A stretch of DNA of 64,000 bases, from positions 1,162,031-1,226,030 of the forward strand of contig JAESIW010000020.1 of the NCBI GenBank assembly GCA_016802295.1, given 5' to 3'. Shown here piece by piece: positions 34,893 to 46,302 of this stretch (position 1 is the first letter of the stretch; every line of letters begins with the position of its first letter). The notes under the pieces were generated by a model. The model was not told where the DNA came from. It saw only the letters and a program-made list of their open reading frames with translations, and did no database searches. Origin of the DNA: Brachionus rotundiformis. Lineage: Eukaryota; Rotifera; Eurotatoria; Ploima; Brachionidae. The translations under genes and the position numbers were made by a program.

Positions 34893-35591
34893 TTAACAAC
34901 ATTTAGAATTTTTTTTACCGGATTTAGATTCCTTAAGATCAATTTTTTCATTATCTCGTTTATTTGTATCCTGTTTAACTCTTTCTTGTCTGTCCAAGAT
35001 AAGCTTTGTCAACTCAATAAAAACTTCATCTACATTTATATTATCTTTGGCACTAGTCTCAAAAAATTTCAACTTCATCAATTTTGCGTATTCTTCTTGG
35101 TCATTAATGGTAACACACTTATTTTCAGAATCACATTTATTGCCCACTAGGACAATAGGCACTCCATCATCGCCACAGTTATTTTTTACTTCTTCGATCC
35201 ATCTTTTTGTATTGACAAATGACTCACCATTGGTTACATCATAAGCCACTATAATACCAGCTGCGTTTCTGTAATATGTTTTGGTAATGACACGAAATTT
35301 TTCCTGACCTGCCGTGTCCCATACTTGCAGCTTAACTCTCACATTCCCCACTTGAATGGTTCTCAGTTTAAAATCGACCCCGATCGTTGTGATATGTGTG
35401 TCTTTAATGAACTAAATTATCAATATTGTTTCCATTAAATTGTTCATTATCTTACCGCTGAAGTGCTGCTCGGCAAACCGCTGTAAAAGTGAAGTCTTGC
35501 CAACACCACTGTCTCCTATCAGAACTATTTTACACAAAATGTCATAGTCTTTGCCATGGTTAGTTATTCCTAATCCATTGTTTTTACTCAT
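34893..35591 (-). CDS. Rab small GTPase, Rab35-like
   Basis: Two exons (35591-35456, 35401-34893) give 214 residues. The P-loop is GDSGVGKTS (residues 26-34), the effector region is THITTIGVDFKLRT, switch II is WDTAGQEKFRVI, and the guanine motifs are VGNKCDSE and ETSAKDN. The C-terminus ends KCC, a double-cysteine geranylgeranylation signal. The effector loop and FVNTKRWIEEVKNNC favour the Rab35/Rab1 group, with Rab35 the closer match to my eye. Rab35 controls fast endocytic recycling and plasma-membrane traffic. A longer than usual N-terminus (MSKNNGLGITNHGKDYDIL) precedes the G domain. Its start lies 382 bp from the 3' end of GOSR1 on the same strand. Confidence 0.92.
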
Positions 35592-35973
35592 TCTCTAGAA
35601 TGTTCTATTTGTGTTAGAATTTGATAAAATATTTTTAATGCAGGGAGTTATGCCTGCTTTCTAGAAATAAAAAATTAATTTTAATCACCAAAAATTTATT
35701 TACAGACTTTTTAATTATCGGACGCCTTTTAAATTAAGATGTTTAAAAACCGATATTAATTGTCAAACAACTTAGAAATTCTTAATTATAAAAAATAAAA
35801 ATAAAATCATGATTTTTTAGATTTAATTACAAATTAAAAGCGTTTCAAATGCTTTTATCTTATCTTTATAGAAAAAATATTTGAAAAATAAAGTCATCTT
35901 TTTAGATTAATAATAATAATTATTTTATAAATTCATGATTATTTTATTGAAATTTAATTTAAAAAAAAAGCAC

Positions 35974-37422
35974 TTAAAAAATATATAGGAGCATTACTAT
36001 GATACATAATGATATGACCAGGGCTAAAATCAACGAATCTTTGCGCTTTTTTAGCTTGATCTTTTGAACCAAATTGTTTATCATTGGAAACTTTTCTTTA
36101 AAAAAATATAAAAATAAATATTTTATAAGACAATTAAATGGTGAAATAAATTAAATTTTTGTTTGACCTAAATAAAGAATAACAAAGCAGTTAATCAGAG
36201 TCTTAAGATCCGATCTAATCATAGAAAAATAAACATCAAAAAAATCATATTCAATGTGTCAATGAGTTTTTATTTCAATGACACATGAAAAATTTAAATT
36301 AGAAATAAATTCATTAATAATCACTTAAATTAAAAATCGATTTATTCAGGCAAAGTGTTTCTTCCTAGTTTGTAAAAAAATTTTCAAAATAGTTTTCTCT
36401 GGTGTATTGGGGCAGAAATTATAAAAATATATAGAAATATTTTTGTTCTATCTATTTTGAGTAAAAGCAAATTTACTTAACGAAAAACTTTTGTATCTAA
36501 AGATAACATTTTTCGAGATTAGGATCAAAAATTAACAATAATTACGTGAAATAGTGTTCATTTTTTGTTGAAAAAATCGCAAATTTTTGCTCTGAGACTG
36601 AAGATTTTCTTTTGTTATTTCAGCCATTCTTTAAATAATTTATCTTATGGTATTTTAAATAAATAGAGTGCAAATATTTTACTCTATTTGTTGGTCAATC
36701 AAGGAATGTGAGCTTTTCAAATGGTCATACTCCTTCATGTAAAGTGACGTAGAGCTACTTGTCGAGCCATCCATTCTTCTGTTGCTAAGGCCTGTTTCCC
36801 GCTTGCTACCACCTGTGAAAAGCTCTTCTCTTTCCCTATAGGCCATTATAGTTCTTTTGGTCTTTTCATATTCTTGTGAATAGTCTCGCAATATGTCTCT
36901 GTGCCGCTTTAAAAAAAATAATAAAATAATTTAACTTTTAAAGCTAATTTTATAATTAAAAATTTTAAAAGATGGGAAAAACTGATTGTCTACTTGTAAA
37001 GTATGAACGGTTGCATTTGAATTAGAACCAACTTCTGTAGCTAGACAATCATTCATTTTGGAGTTGATTGTAGTTAATTTTGATATCAAGTCCTCAATTT
37101 CATTAGATAATGTGACAAATAAAAGATCTGAAGACATGTTCGAATTTTTGCCATCGGTTATTACCGAAGCTGAGTAATTTGTACAAAGTTTGCTAAAAGA
37201 TATTAATTTTGAATCTGTCTCATTTTCAAGCTGTCTGGCTTGTTTCCTGAGAGCTTAAATTTTTTTTTCTTTACTTAAACAGAATGTATATGGCAAAATC
37301 CTACTTTCCCAATCGAGTCTTGATCCAATTTGAGAGTTCGGTTGAAAATTATTCGACATAATTCCGTATGATGATCCTAAAGTTTGATTTGAGTTTGTCG
37401 AAGTATTGTTTAAACTTCTCAT
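35974..37422 (-). CDS. GOSR1: Golgi SNAP receptor complex member 1 (GOS28)
   Basis: Five exons (37422-37305, 37253-36994, 36906-36683, 36628-36546, 36095-35974) splice in phase to 268 residues; the human protein is of similar size. The N-terminal region reads LRKQARQLENETDSKLISFS, as in GOS28. The middle contains TLQRHRDILRDYSQEYEKTK and MKEYDHLKSSHSLIDQQIE. The Qb-SNARE helix covers AEITKENLQSQSKNLRFFQQ and MNTISQKFPMINNLVQKI. The single C-terminal anchor is LILALVISLCIIVMLLYIF. It is a Golgi v-/t-SNARE for ER-Golgi and intra-Golgi fusion. The last intron, 450 bp, is long, so the C-terminal exon is easy to miss. Confidence 0.94.
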
Positions 37423-37784
37423 TATAAAATTTTAAGATATAATCAATTGAACTTGATTGTACCTGTTTTTGAGTCAATGACGATTCTATTTAAAAGTAAG
37501 CTGATTAATTAAAATTATTCTGCATTTAAATTTTTTATTAAAATTTATAAAAAATTTCAAAATTATCAAATAATACTACTTGAATGAGAAAAATATTTTA
37601 TCCAATATCCAAGGAAGAATGTAATATCATAATTTGCAGACAAAGTGCAAAATATGGTTTTAAAAAATAAGTTAACTTTTATTTAAATTTAGGACAAGCT
37701 CTGAGTATAATTTAATTTAGTTTTTATAAAATTAATTTTTTTTTCCTTATTCCTTATTCACTTATTTCATTCTAATTACATGTC

Positions 37785-38185
37785 AAGTCTTGATACATTG
37801 GCTCATTAGCTCTCACTTAGTTCTTTTGTATAGCTCATGATTCGTCAATGTTTCAGGCCAGTGCACCCCAGGCTACTAGCGTGGAAGGTGTCCATCTCAC
37901 CCAGACAGGCGTTTTCCAGAATTTACTTCCCTGGATCAGTGTAGCTTTTGCTGAAATGTTGTTTATCTTGATTTTTGTCTTCTTGCTGTAACATTTTAAT
38001 TTCAAGACTGGTTTTAAGTTTGGCAAATGCGCTTTTTGCTTTTACAATAATATTCATAAGGTCTTTAAGCGTTCCCATTGATTCACTCATGATGCTTTTT
38101 AAGTATGTAAATTTACTCACACACTCAATGTTTGTACTATCTAAGGTGATCTGGGTATCCATTACATAAATTAATTTAGACAAAA
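37785..38185 (-). mobile_element. LINE reverse transcriptase C-terminal fragment
   Basis: The minus strand reads QITLDSTNIECVSKFTYLKS, then MNIIVKAKSAFAKLKTSLE; after a stop it continues ENACLGEMDTFHASSLGC. These match the post-catalytic part of RTE/CR1-like LINE proteins ('L....E.V..F.YLGS...', 'RI..A..AF..L', 'L..FH.RCLR'). There are internal stops and no catalytic core, so it is a dead fragment. Confidence 0.6.
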
Positions 38186-38685
38186 TATCAGAAGTATCAA
38201 TTCACTTTGATGGTCTAAGATGATTTAGAATTTTTTATTTTCAAATCTAATTTACATGATAAAATAGAAAAAGCATAAACAGAGACTTGCTTGGAAATAT
38301 TTTTTTAAAGTTTTAAATTCCTATTTTTAATAAAAATGTTCTACTAATAGAAAATACAAAATTTTGCTTCAATTTAATTTAATAATATTTGTAAGCTTAA
38401 AATTAATGTTAAATAATAATTAATTAATTACTCTCAAATCTTGAAATCAGTCGACAATATACTTTTTATAGGAAGCTTTTTTTTTATAAAAATTTTCTTT
38501 TGCTAAATAAAAGATATTTTTAATTCTATTTTTTGGAATATTTATTAACACTGATATAACTTTTTTCAGATATAAAATTTTAAAAATACAAAATTTGAGC
38601 AATTTTTAATTAAAATAAAATTCTACTATTAAAAAATACTATAATCACTGTAATTTTTAAAAATTAATAAACTAATATTAATAAA

Positions 38686-39756
38686 CTAAGTTTGATTAGT
38701 AAAATTTGACTTTTGAATTGTGAAAACCAATGACGAACCATTCTGGCTGAGTCCCTCTTCAAATGTTACTTGAGCGTTTCTACGAACAAGTGGCATTTTC
38801 GAAATTCCCAAATATTGTTTCACTTCTGATATAAATATACAAACTTCATTATAAAAAATTTTGTTAAATTTTAAATTAATGAAAAATGGAAACACGTGAT
38901 TAAAGGCTGATACATAAGTGGTGACAAAGTAAACGATTGTAATCACACCAGTGAAAAAGCTCAATTGACCAGAGGTTGCACTGTACAATATTTTAGAAAG
39001 CTCGAGTGGTAATAAGTTTGCCAAAAAGATTGAATTGATAATTATTAATGATGATGCGAAGTAATACTCTCGTTGCAATGATCTATTTTTTTTGAACTTG
39101 AGTCTTGATTCCCTTAAAGTTCTGATTAGTGTAATGTTTGCATAAAACATTATTATAAATGGCAATATTGTCCGTACCATCATATAAAAAAATTCGCGAA
39201 TAAAATATATAGTCCTGCTTGTGCTACATAAAGGTATTGTTTGATTATTATATATAACATCATATTTTTTGTATAAAAAAACTGGGATATTTGTCAAAAT
39301 TATAATCAAAAGAACTGTGAACAAAATAGACGATAAGATTTTCTTATTTTTATTAAATTTGAACTGTTTATGGACATATTTTATGGATAGTAAACGATCA
39401 AAAGTAACTACTACATTTAGCCAGGCCGAGGCTTGAAAAGAAACTCTTAAGAATAGATTGGAAAATATGCAGGTAAACGTTGAAACGAGCACAACATCAA
39501 TGCCAAGAGATTGGGTGAAAAATTGGACAAAAAGATTTGCAAGCGCTATTGAATCCATAATGGCTATTATTCGAAAATAAAACCCCATAGTTCCTTTTTC
39601 AAAAGTTTTTCGTGAAAAAACTATGTATGAAATGAGATTGAAAAACAGGCCAAATGGAACTATAGATAAATTGGCATAGAATAAAAATGTATTTGAAGTG
39701 CGGTAAGCCCATACAAAATAATTTACCACGCTATCATTCGAGACAATGTTTTGCAT
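38686..39756 (-). CDS. Rhodopsin-type GPCR (orphan, peptide-receptor-like)
   Basis: A single exon encodes 356 residues with seven hydrophobic segments. TM1 is near residues 25-48 (NLSIVPFGLFFNLISYIVF). TM3 ends in NVVVTFDRLLSIKY, a DRY variant with DRL. A conserved cysteine pair is plausible (CIFSNLF before TM3 and PLCSTS in ECL2). TM7 is followed by FPFFINLKFN in place of canonical NPxxY. The N-terminus carries NDS and a later NLS-type N-glycosylation site. Short intracellular loops are Arg/Lys-rich. Single-exon orphan receptors of this FMRFamide-receptor-like type are expanded in lophotrochozoans, which is my basis for the peptide-receptor suggestion. The ligand cannot be inferred. Confidence 0.8.
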   Translation of the reverse strand: MQNIVSNDSVVNYFVWAYRTSNTFLFYANLSIVPFGLFFNLISYIVFSRKTFEKGTMGFYFRIIAIMDSIALANLFVQFFTQSLGIDVVLVSTFTCIFSNLFLRVSFQASAWLNVVVTFDRLLSIKYVHKQFKFNKNKKILSSILFTVLLIIILTNIPVFLYKKYDVIYNNQTIPLCSTSRTIYFIREFFYMMVRTILPFIIMFYANITLIRTLRESRLKFKKNRSLQREYYFASSLIIINSIFLANLLPLELSKILYSATSGQLSFFTGVITIVYFVTTYVSAFNHVFPFFINLKFNKIFYNEVCIFISEVKQYLGISKMPLVRRNAQVTFEEGLSQNGSSLVFTIQKSNFTNQT

Positions 39757-41922
39757 CTTTGGAAAAAATTTATTTAGTTGAAAATATTTTTGAAGCTTTT
39801 ATTCTAGAATCACAAAAATATTAAAATCTAATATTTATAAAAGAAGCTAATTTTTTCTTATGTCATATATTCGAATTTAATTGTACAAATAAGCTAAATT
39901 AATAAAAATTAGACAATTTATATTATTTAAATTAATAAAATAGTTTGATTATAACTAATTTTAAGGTTTATTAGATAAGAAATGCGTCAAAGCTCCACAT
40001 TGTCATAAGCTATATTAACAGTGATAACAATAGCATAAGCTATTATAACAATAAAACAAAAGCATAAGCTAAAGCTGAGCAGGTAAGATGTTGTCTGAAT
40101 TTAAAAATTTCATTTGCCTTCCTTTTCTCTTTTATTCTCTTTATATAATAATCTGCCTGATATTTCAGCGGGAAGCTTAGTCTATTTTGTAACTCTGTTT
40201 CAATCAGGAAGCTTTTCCCAGGGCGATTGATGACCTTGATTAACTGCTGGTAACCATAGCACTTCTGCATAGAGCTTTATCCGACTGCTGAACTAAACTA
40301 TTTAATGGTTTGAACGATTCCTCGTTCAGAAATTCCCGATCTCTTTTCTGGGGTTTTCCAAACTTGATTATCATCATTTCTCGAATCCAAAATGGTTGGC
40401 GGCGTCAATTAATTTTGCGGTTTAACACAATTTTCCTATTATTACAATTATTAATAACTAAAATAATAATAACAATTGGTTTTTTTCTTTTATTAAAATT
40501 CTCTAGCATGTTATTATTTATATGATTAGTTTTAATTACTATCTAATTATTAAGAACACAAGCTAATTAATTAAAAGAATCTCTAAATTTTAAATAATTT
40601 TCTTATAACTTTTATGCAGCGATTGACAATTAGTTAATAAAAAAAAATATTTTCTATTATCTACTATTAAATTGTAATTGAAATATTGAGAATGGTGAGT
40701 GTGGCGTTCACCAACTTTAGAGTTAGTTGATGAAAACACTAAGGATACAAAGACAGTTGAAAATAACAATTAAATACAGTTTAGTTTATCTGCTTATTAA
40801 TTGGAATTGATTGAATAAAACAATTCGTATTCTTAATCGAAGACACTACTATGTTATGAACACTGATAAAAATGATATAACAAAAGATAAGTACATAAGA
40901 AAAATCACTTATTAAAAAAATTGGTCATCATTCGATTTAATGATTAATTGAATTTTTCCAATAAGTCGTATCGAAGTAAAATCTAACTGTAAAGACTCAT
41001 CATGCAACTGCTGGTTTTGGCTAAAACATTATCATTTTGGAATCAAATAGTTATCTGTGCTAGAATGAAAAGATGTAACTTTGACCTGTGGATTTACCAA
41101 TCGAATCTAATAGAAAAAAATGAGCACAAAAAAAATGCAGCTAAAATTTTTTTTTTTTTAAATAGCTTATTTTTCAATTAATAGTTTTTTTTTAAAAAAT
41201 AGATGAAAAAATAAAATTTAGCTTTTGTTTTAATAATTTGGAGGTAAATTTTTATTTATTAGAGGTATGCAAAGAACATATGCCTAAAATAAAAAATTAA
41301 TTTAAACCATTTAAAAATTTAGATTTTTGAAGTTAATATCAAAGTGAGAAAATAATCCATGATAGTTAATAAAAATTATTTTGATATTATTATAGATCAT
41401 TCGCTTAAAATAAACAAATTAAATTTTGAGGTTTAAAATCACAAAGAGTTGTAAAATTTTAAATAATTTTTATGTTTGATTAAATTAATAATATATTGTA
41501 AGTTAAAAATAGTTAATGTTCAAATGGTTTTTTAAATAGCTCAATAATAATAAAAAGTTTTTTAAATAATAATAAAAATAAAGTTTTCTTCAAAAGCCTC
41601 TTAAATTCATTGAATATCACATATTTATATCCTTTCTGCTTGATAACATTTTAATTATTCAAGACAGTTTAAATATTTAACTAATTAACTCTAAGTTAAA
41701 TTAGAAATACACTGCAACGAGACTAGTTAGATACTGAAAGCCCCTAAGAAAAATACGACGAGTGACGAGTACAGCTGATAACTCTCAGCTGGTAATACTT
41801 AAGAATTTATAAACTTGAATTTTTATCTATTAAGCTTTATTATTAGTAGTTATACAGAACTCCATACTTAGCTAATGTTTTCAATAAATAAAAGTATAAA
41901 ATTTAGTTTTAATAAAAAAATT
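39757..41922. other. Intergenic with an unexplained less AT-rich segment (about 39970-40430)
   Basis: Around 39970-40430 the composition shifts away from the AT-rich background. A 9-base motif, CATAAGCTA or close to it, recurs three times about 30 bp apart (40004, 40034, 40063). The minus strand has a 75-codon frame (40270-40043) starting MQKCYGYQQLIKVINRPGKS, and the frame upstream of it is broken. It looks like part of an old mobile element, but I cannot name it. The rest, to 41922, is low-complexity sequence. Confidence 0.4.
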
Positions 41923-43365
41923 CTAATTATTCTTTGAATGACATTCTACAATTGAGCCATTACGAATTTTCTCCAATCTGTTCTTTAAGGGACCAAAGAA
42001 GGCCAATATAAATCTTGAAATCAAAACTATCAAAGGAAAATAAAGTGCTATCAGTTTCACTCTGGTGATCAGGTAGACAATCGAATAATTATTTTCATCT
42101 TTTTCACTATAGATCCGGAAATACATGAGGGCATCGTGCAAAAATCCCATTGCTAAGCAAGAAATTCCCATTTTACTTTGAACAAATCTCCACTCTGACC
42201 AATTTAAGTTATTACCAATCGAGTTAATACTTGTAAGAGCCACTATAACCATCAATAAATATGCGGTTATGCCGGTTAGTATATTCAGCTCTCCATTTAA
42301 GGTCATCCTACCAACACCGTTTGCCAATTTATGATGCCAATCTTTTAAATACTGAGGATTAGTGACGAAAAGAGATGCGATGGCATGAAAAGTGCCAATC
42401 AAAAATGCCAATAGACCGAGTTGTTTTCGACTTTTTAGCCATTGATCTAACCAATTTGGAAATTTTCGGTACTTGGTACCATATTTTAGTTGATATAATG
42501 ATGCCATGACATAAGCAAAGTATACATAGGCGAGCAAATTTAGTGTTGTAAATCCCAAAACTTTATTAGTATGACTTAATAGGGAAAAATCGGCAACATA
42601 CTCATAAAATGTGTGAGGTTTTTTTGGAAAATAGAAGTAAATAAAAAACACCCACACAAAGTTAAAAGCCAAAAATCCAAAACTAATCAAGCTAGGTACT
42701 TTCCATTCAGAAAACGTTGTGCTATTTGCTTTTTCCAAATTTAGTGAGTCTTGTAAATCACCATAATCGTAGGCAAATATACCAACTTGAGTGCACAAAT
42801 CTATCAATTTTTGCTTAGCCTGATGCGAGTCTCCAGCAATCGGAACACGAAATTCCAAATTAGCCAGATTCGCTTTGGAAGGATTTTCGCTTGTGCTGGA
42901 TAATGAATAAGCATTAACTAAATTAAATGCTTTCACAACATTTATATCTACATTGCTGGATTTTTCATTCAACTTATCTTTGAATAAATTTTGCAATCGT
43001 TCTGCATTTGAAATTTGTTGATTTTCATTTGCAGAATTGCTGATCTCTACCAATATCTTGCTGGTTTTTTGATTTGTTTGATTAATTAATTTAGCAATTT
43101 TGTCGCTAAAATCTTCATATATGGTCTCATATGCAGAAAAAGCTAAAAAAATTATACTTTGTGACTGTAAAAAAGCCTCATTTACATTCACAACATTATA
43201 ATTTTTTTCATTATATTGATATAAATTTTGTTTTAAATAATTTAAATTGGGATTTCGACTTCCGAATGTTACCTCATGACCATAATGTAGAAATAATTTT
43301 GAAATAGAGATTGCATAGTTGCCAGTGCCAATAATGGTTATTTTTTCTCTATTAGATGAGCTCAT
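41923..43365 (-). CDS. STEAP-family metalloreductase
   Basis: A single exon encodes 480 residues. The N-terminal F420H2:NADP+-oxidoreductase-like domain starts ITIIGTGNYAISISKLFLHY and contains FGSRNPN and VVKAFNLVNAYSL. The C-terminal six-helix ferric reductase domain starts near residue 223. It has heme-ligand candidates His327 (GTFHAIAS) and His410 (GFLHDALMY), plus family motifs RKQLGLLAFL, WREF-like WSEWRFVQSKMG and SLISFGFL. STEAP2-4 reduce Fe3+ and Cu2+ at plasma or endosomal membranes using NADPH, FAD and one heme; STEAP3/4 are the closest types by domain content. The two heme histidines are 83 residues apart, about ten fewer than I recall for human STEAP1 and STEAP4. I cannot say which vertebrate paralogue is orthologous. 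Confidence 0.92.
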   Translation of the reverse strand: MSSSNREKITIIGTGNYAISISKLFLHYGHEVTFGSRNPNLNYLKQNLYQYNEKNYNVVNVNEAFLQSQSIIFLAFSAYETIYEDFSDKIAKLINQTNQKTSKILVEISNSANENQQISNAERLQNLFKDKLNEKSSNVDINVVKAFNLVNAYSLSSTSENPSKANLANLEFRVPIAGDSHQAKQKLIDLCTQVGIFAYDYGDLQDSLNLEKANSTTFSEWKVPSLISFGFLAFNFVWVFFIYFYFPKKPHTFYEYVADFSLLSHTNKVLGFTTLNLLAYVYFAYVMASLYQLKYGTKYRKFPNWLDQWLKSRKQLGLLAFLIGTFHAIASLFVTNPQYLKDWHHKLANGVGRMTLNGELNILTGITAYLLMVIVALTSINSIGNNLNWSEWRFVQSKMGISCLAMGFLHDALMYFRIYSEKDENNYSIVYLITRVKLIALYFPLIVLISRFILAFFGPLKNRLEKIRNGSIVECHSKNN

Positions 43366-44130
43366 ATTCGAATACTTATAAACTTAGTCTTTTTAATTTT
43401 AATACAGTTTTAACTAGCTCACAGTTTTACCTATATTTTTAAAGCTAATTAAATTTGGATCATGAATCACAACAAACCAAACAAAAATGTTTCATTAAAA
43501 TATCATGAGTACCAAGTTGGTTAAAAAATCACTGTAAAACGGTTTGATCACTGTTATATGGCTCAAAAGTTGGATAACTTTTATCAAAGTTAAATTTTAA
43601 ATTTTAGATAAAAAATAAAAAGTTTAAAACAGACTGTTTTTTCAAAACATATCTTAAAATAAATTATTATTAAAAATGAATTTCATAATTTAATTTGTTT
43701 AAATTAATTACATAAGAGACATGTGGTTTATTAAATAAATTAATTAAATTTTCATAAAAATTGTTTCTTAAAAGCGATTGTTAAGTTATATAATAAAATT
43801 TCAATAACAAGATGTGTGTTTGATAACTCTTGGTTGCTTGGTACTTTTGAGTTAATCAAAAAATAATTAAAATAAATTGTTAGTAATATCTTAGCTATAA
43901 ACCATGATCTTAAGATTATTTAATATTTTTGAAAAAATTTTGCATTTGGACTTGAAAACGTATACAGAATCAAAATCAAAACTTTTGAAGTGAATTGGTT
44001 AACCAAGCACTAGCGTTTTCCAAAAATATAGACTCAAAGCTATATTAATGCAAAAGTGAACAAGCAGCTTAAAAGCCAGACTAGGTTCACGGTTTATTCT
44101 ACAAGCACGTTAGATTAGACAAAGCTAAAA

Positions 44131-45112
44131 ATGGCTAAAAAATCAATTACAGATGAAACCAAGTGGCTTATTATTAAGCAAAAACATAATTTTTCTACAA
44201 TAGCTAGGCTTTGCAAAGTGTCTCGAACATGTGTTCGGACAACATTGATCAATTACATAAAATATGGGAACATTAATAATCGATCGATCTAGTCGCCTAA
44301 GAATTTCGTCCTTAAGAGAGGACAGAACATTGTTTAAATGATCAGAATAAATCCAAAGTATTCATTGAGAAATTTAAAAGAAAAAATGGTTATTATCTGG
44401 TTCAAAAACTGCAAGTGTATCTACTGTTTCGAGGCGTCTTTTGGAATACGGTTTGAACTCATATGACGCAACTAAAAACCTTTACATTCTTCATTAATTG
44501 GTCTTAAAAACAGTGGTCTAAAGTGATTTTTAGTGACGAATCTAACTCACAGTTGATTAATAGAATAACCAAAATCAAAGTATGACGGCTAAGCACTGAA
44601 AAATACGCAGCACGGTTCATTCAACCTAGAGTTCAAGCTGGTGGCGGCTCAGTAGGAATATGGGGGTGCTTTTCTACGAGCGGTTTTGGACTAAATAAGA
44701 TATATAGCAATCGAATGAATCAACATTCGTACCTTAACATTCTTGAAAATCTACTTATACCGTCCAGAGACTTATTGGTCAATGATCATAGTGATCAAGT
44801 CTTGTTGGAATACCATCAAGACAATGCTCTATGTCATAAAGCCGGCTCAATTACCAATTAGTTTAATGTGAATTCAATTTCTGTCATGCCTTGGCCAGTT
44901 AGAAGTCCAGACTTGAACCCAATTGAGAACATTTAGGCGATTATTGATCAAAAATTATCTAGCCATACCATACTCAATTGAGCCGAGTTGTATCGCCTTG
45001 AGGATAAGTATTGGAATGAAATAGGGGTTGATTTATGTGTAAAATTAGTCGAGCCTATGCCATTTAGAATTAAAGCATGTCTAAAAGCCAACGGGGGTAG
45101 TTTTAAGTATTA
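44131..45112 (+). mobile_element. Tc1-like DD34E transposase, decayed
   Basis: It starts MAKKSITDETKWLIIKQKHN and ARLCKVSRTCVRTT, a paired-type helix-turn-helix. After stops and frameshifts come WSKVIFSDESNSQL (first catalytic Asp), GGGSVGIWGCFSTSGFG, EYHQDNALCHKAGSIT (second Asp) and PWPVRSPDLNPIENI (Glu). The spacing from the second Asp to the Glu is 34 residues, the Tc1 hallmark. At least four in-frame stops, including one between the catalytic Asp and Glu and one directly after ENI, make it a pseudogene. I could not find terminal inverted repeats in the flanks. Confidence 0.85.
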
Positions 45113-46302
45113 AATTCAGAAGTTATATTTATTGTACTATATCTGAAAATAGAAAATAATCTTTATTTTTTAAAGTTAAATTGTAAATATTTTTTGTTAT
45201 AGATGATATTTAATTATTTATTTTTTTTTAATTGATAGACAATACAATTATTTTGTAAATAAAACATCAAATTAAATAAATTATTTTTTTTCACGTTTGA
45301 TTTCTAATGAAAATAGAATTAACCAGTGAAAAAATTCATGTGTATTAAAATTTTGAGAAGAATTGTAAAGTATTTATGATTATTTAATTTGTTATTTTTT
45401 TTGTCATTGATTTTATAATTTTAAAAGCTAAGAACTAAAAAAACCTCAACCATTCTAGCGATACCTTTAGGATAAATACACGGTGATTCCTATTCATATT
45501 TTTTATTTAGTACGATCATTCAATGTGTCTATAATTAGTAATTCCTCAAGTGTAATTTTATTTAAATAAAGACTTCAAAGTAAGTAATTAAATGATATCT
45601 TTTTTTTTATTTATCAAAGTAGTTCATTCAATGATGATAAAGAACTTAATAACGACTATCAGTTGGCAATTTTTCAAAATAATTTTAATATGTCTATTTT
45701 TTAGAATTATTTAAAAAGTTTTAACAATTTAAAGAAAATAAAATTTCAAATATATTATTAATTTTTTTGTGATCTTAAATTTAATAAAAAGGAAACAAAT
45801 ATTGACTAGTCTAGAGGTAATAGCAAATACAGCCTTCTAATGTTTTATTAAGTGTTTTTTCCTGAAAAGTTCTAAAATTTTCTTAACTTCTGATAGCTTC
45901 AAAATTTGTCTTAAAAAAACAGATTTTTACAAAAATATAACAATTTAAAAAGTTGAATTAAACATTAAAAAAATGTTGAAGATTTGGTTTCCAGATTATG
46001 GTTATATACAACGATACAAAGGTTTCTATAAAAATGTGATGATTTTTTTACAATTTTCATTGATCAAATAATTCTTCAAACTTTTTTTTTAAATTTTCAA
46101 ATTAAGTTTTTGTTCTTTTTAAATATGATAAATAAAAAAAAACAAAATAATTCAATATTATTTATTCAATAATTGTTGGCCTAGAAAATCTAATAAATGT
46201 TAAAAAATACAACATAAGAACTAGCTAAATTAAATTAAATTAAATTGAATTTAGACTCAAGCAACTTAGATTCATTTGTCTAATTTTAAATTTTTCTTCA
46301 AA
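45113..46302. other. Intergenic
   Basis: AT-rich 3' flank between the Tc1 relic and the DEG/ENaC stop codon. I found no supported features. Confidence 0.5.

Noticed and set aside
34893..37422. Operon of GOSR1 and Rab35 with trans-splicing
   Set aside because: They are same-strand and only 382 bp apart, but that is longer than typical operon spacers and I have no spliced-leader evidence.
41771..41796. CAGCTG ... CAGCTG paired palindromes
   Set aside because: A 6-bp palindrome repeated once is expected by chance in 64 kb; no surrounding structure.
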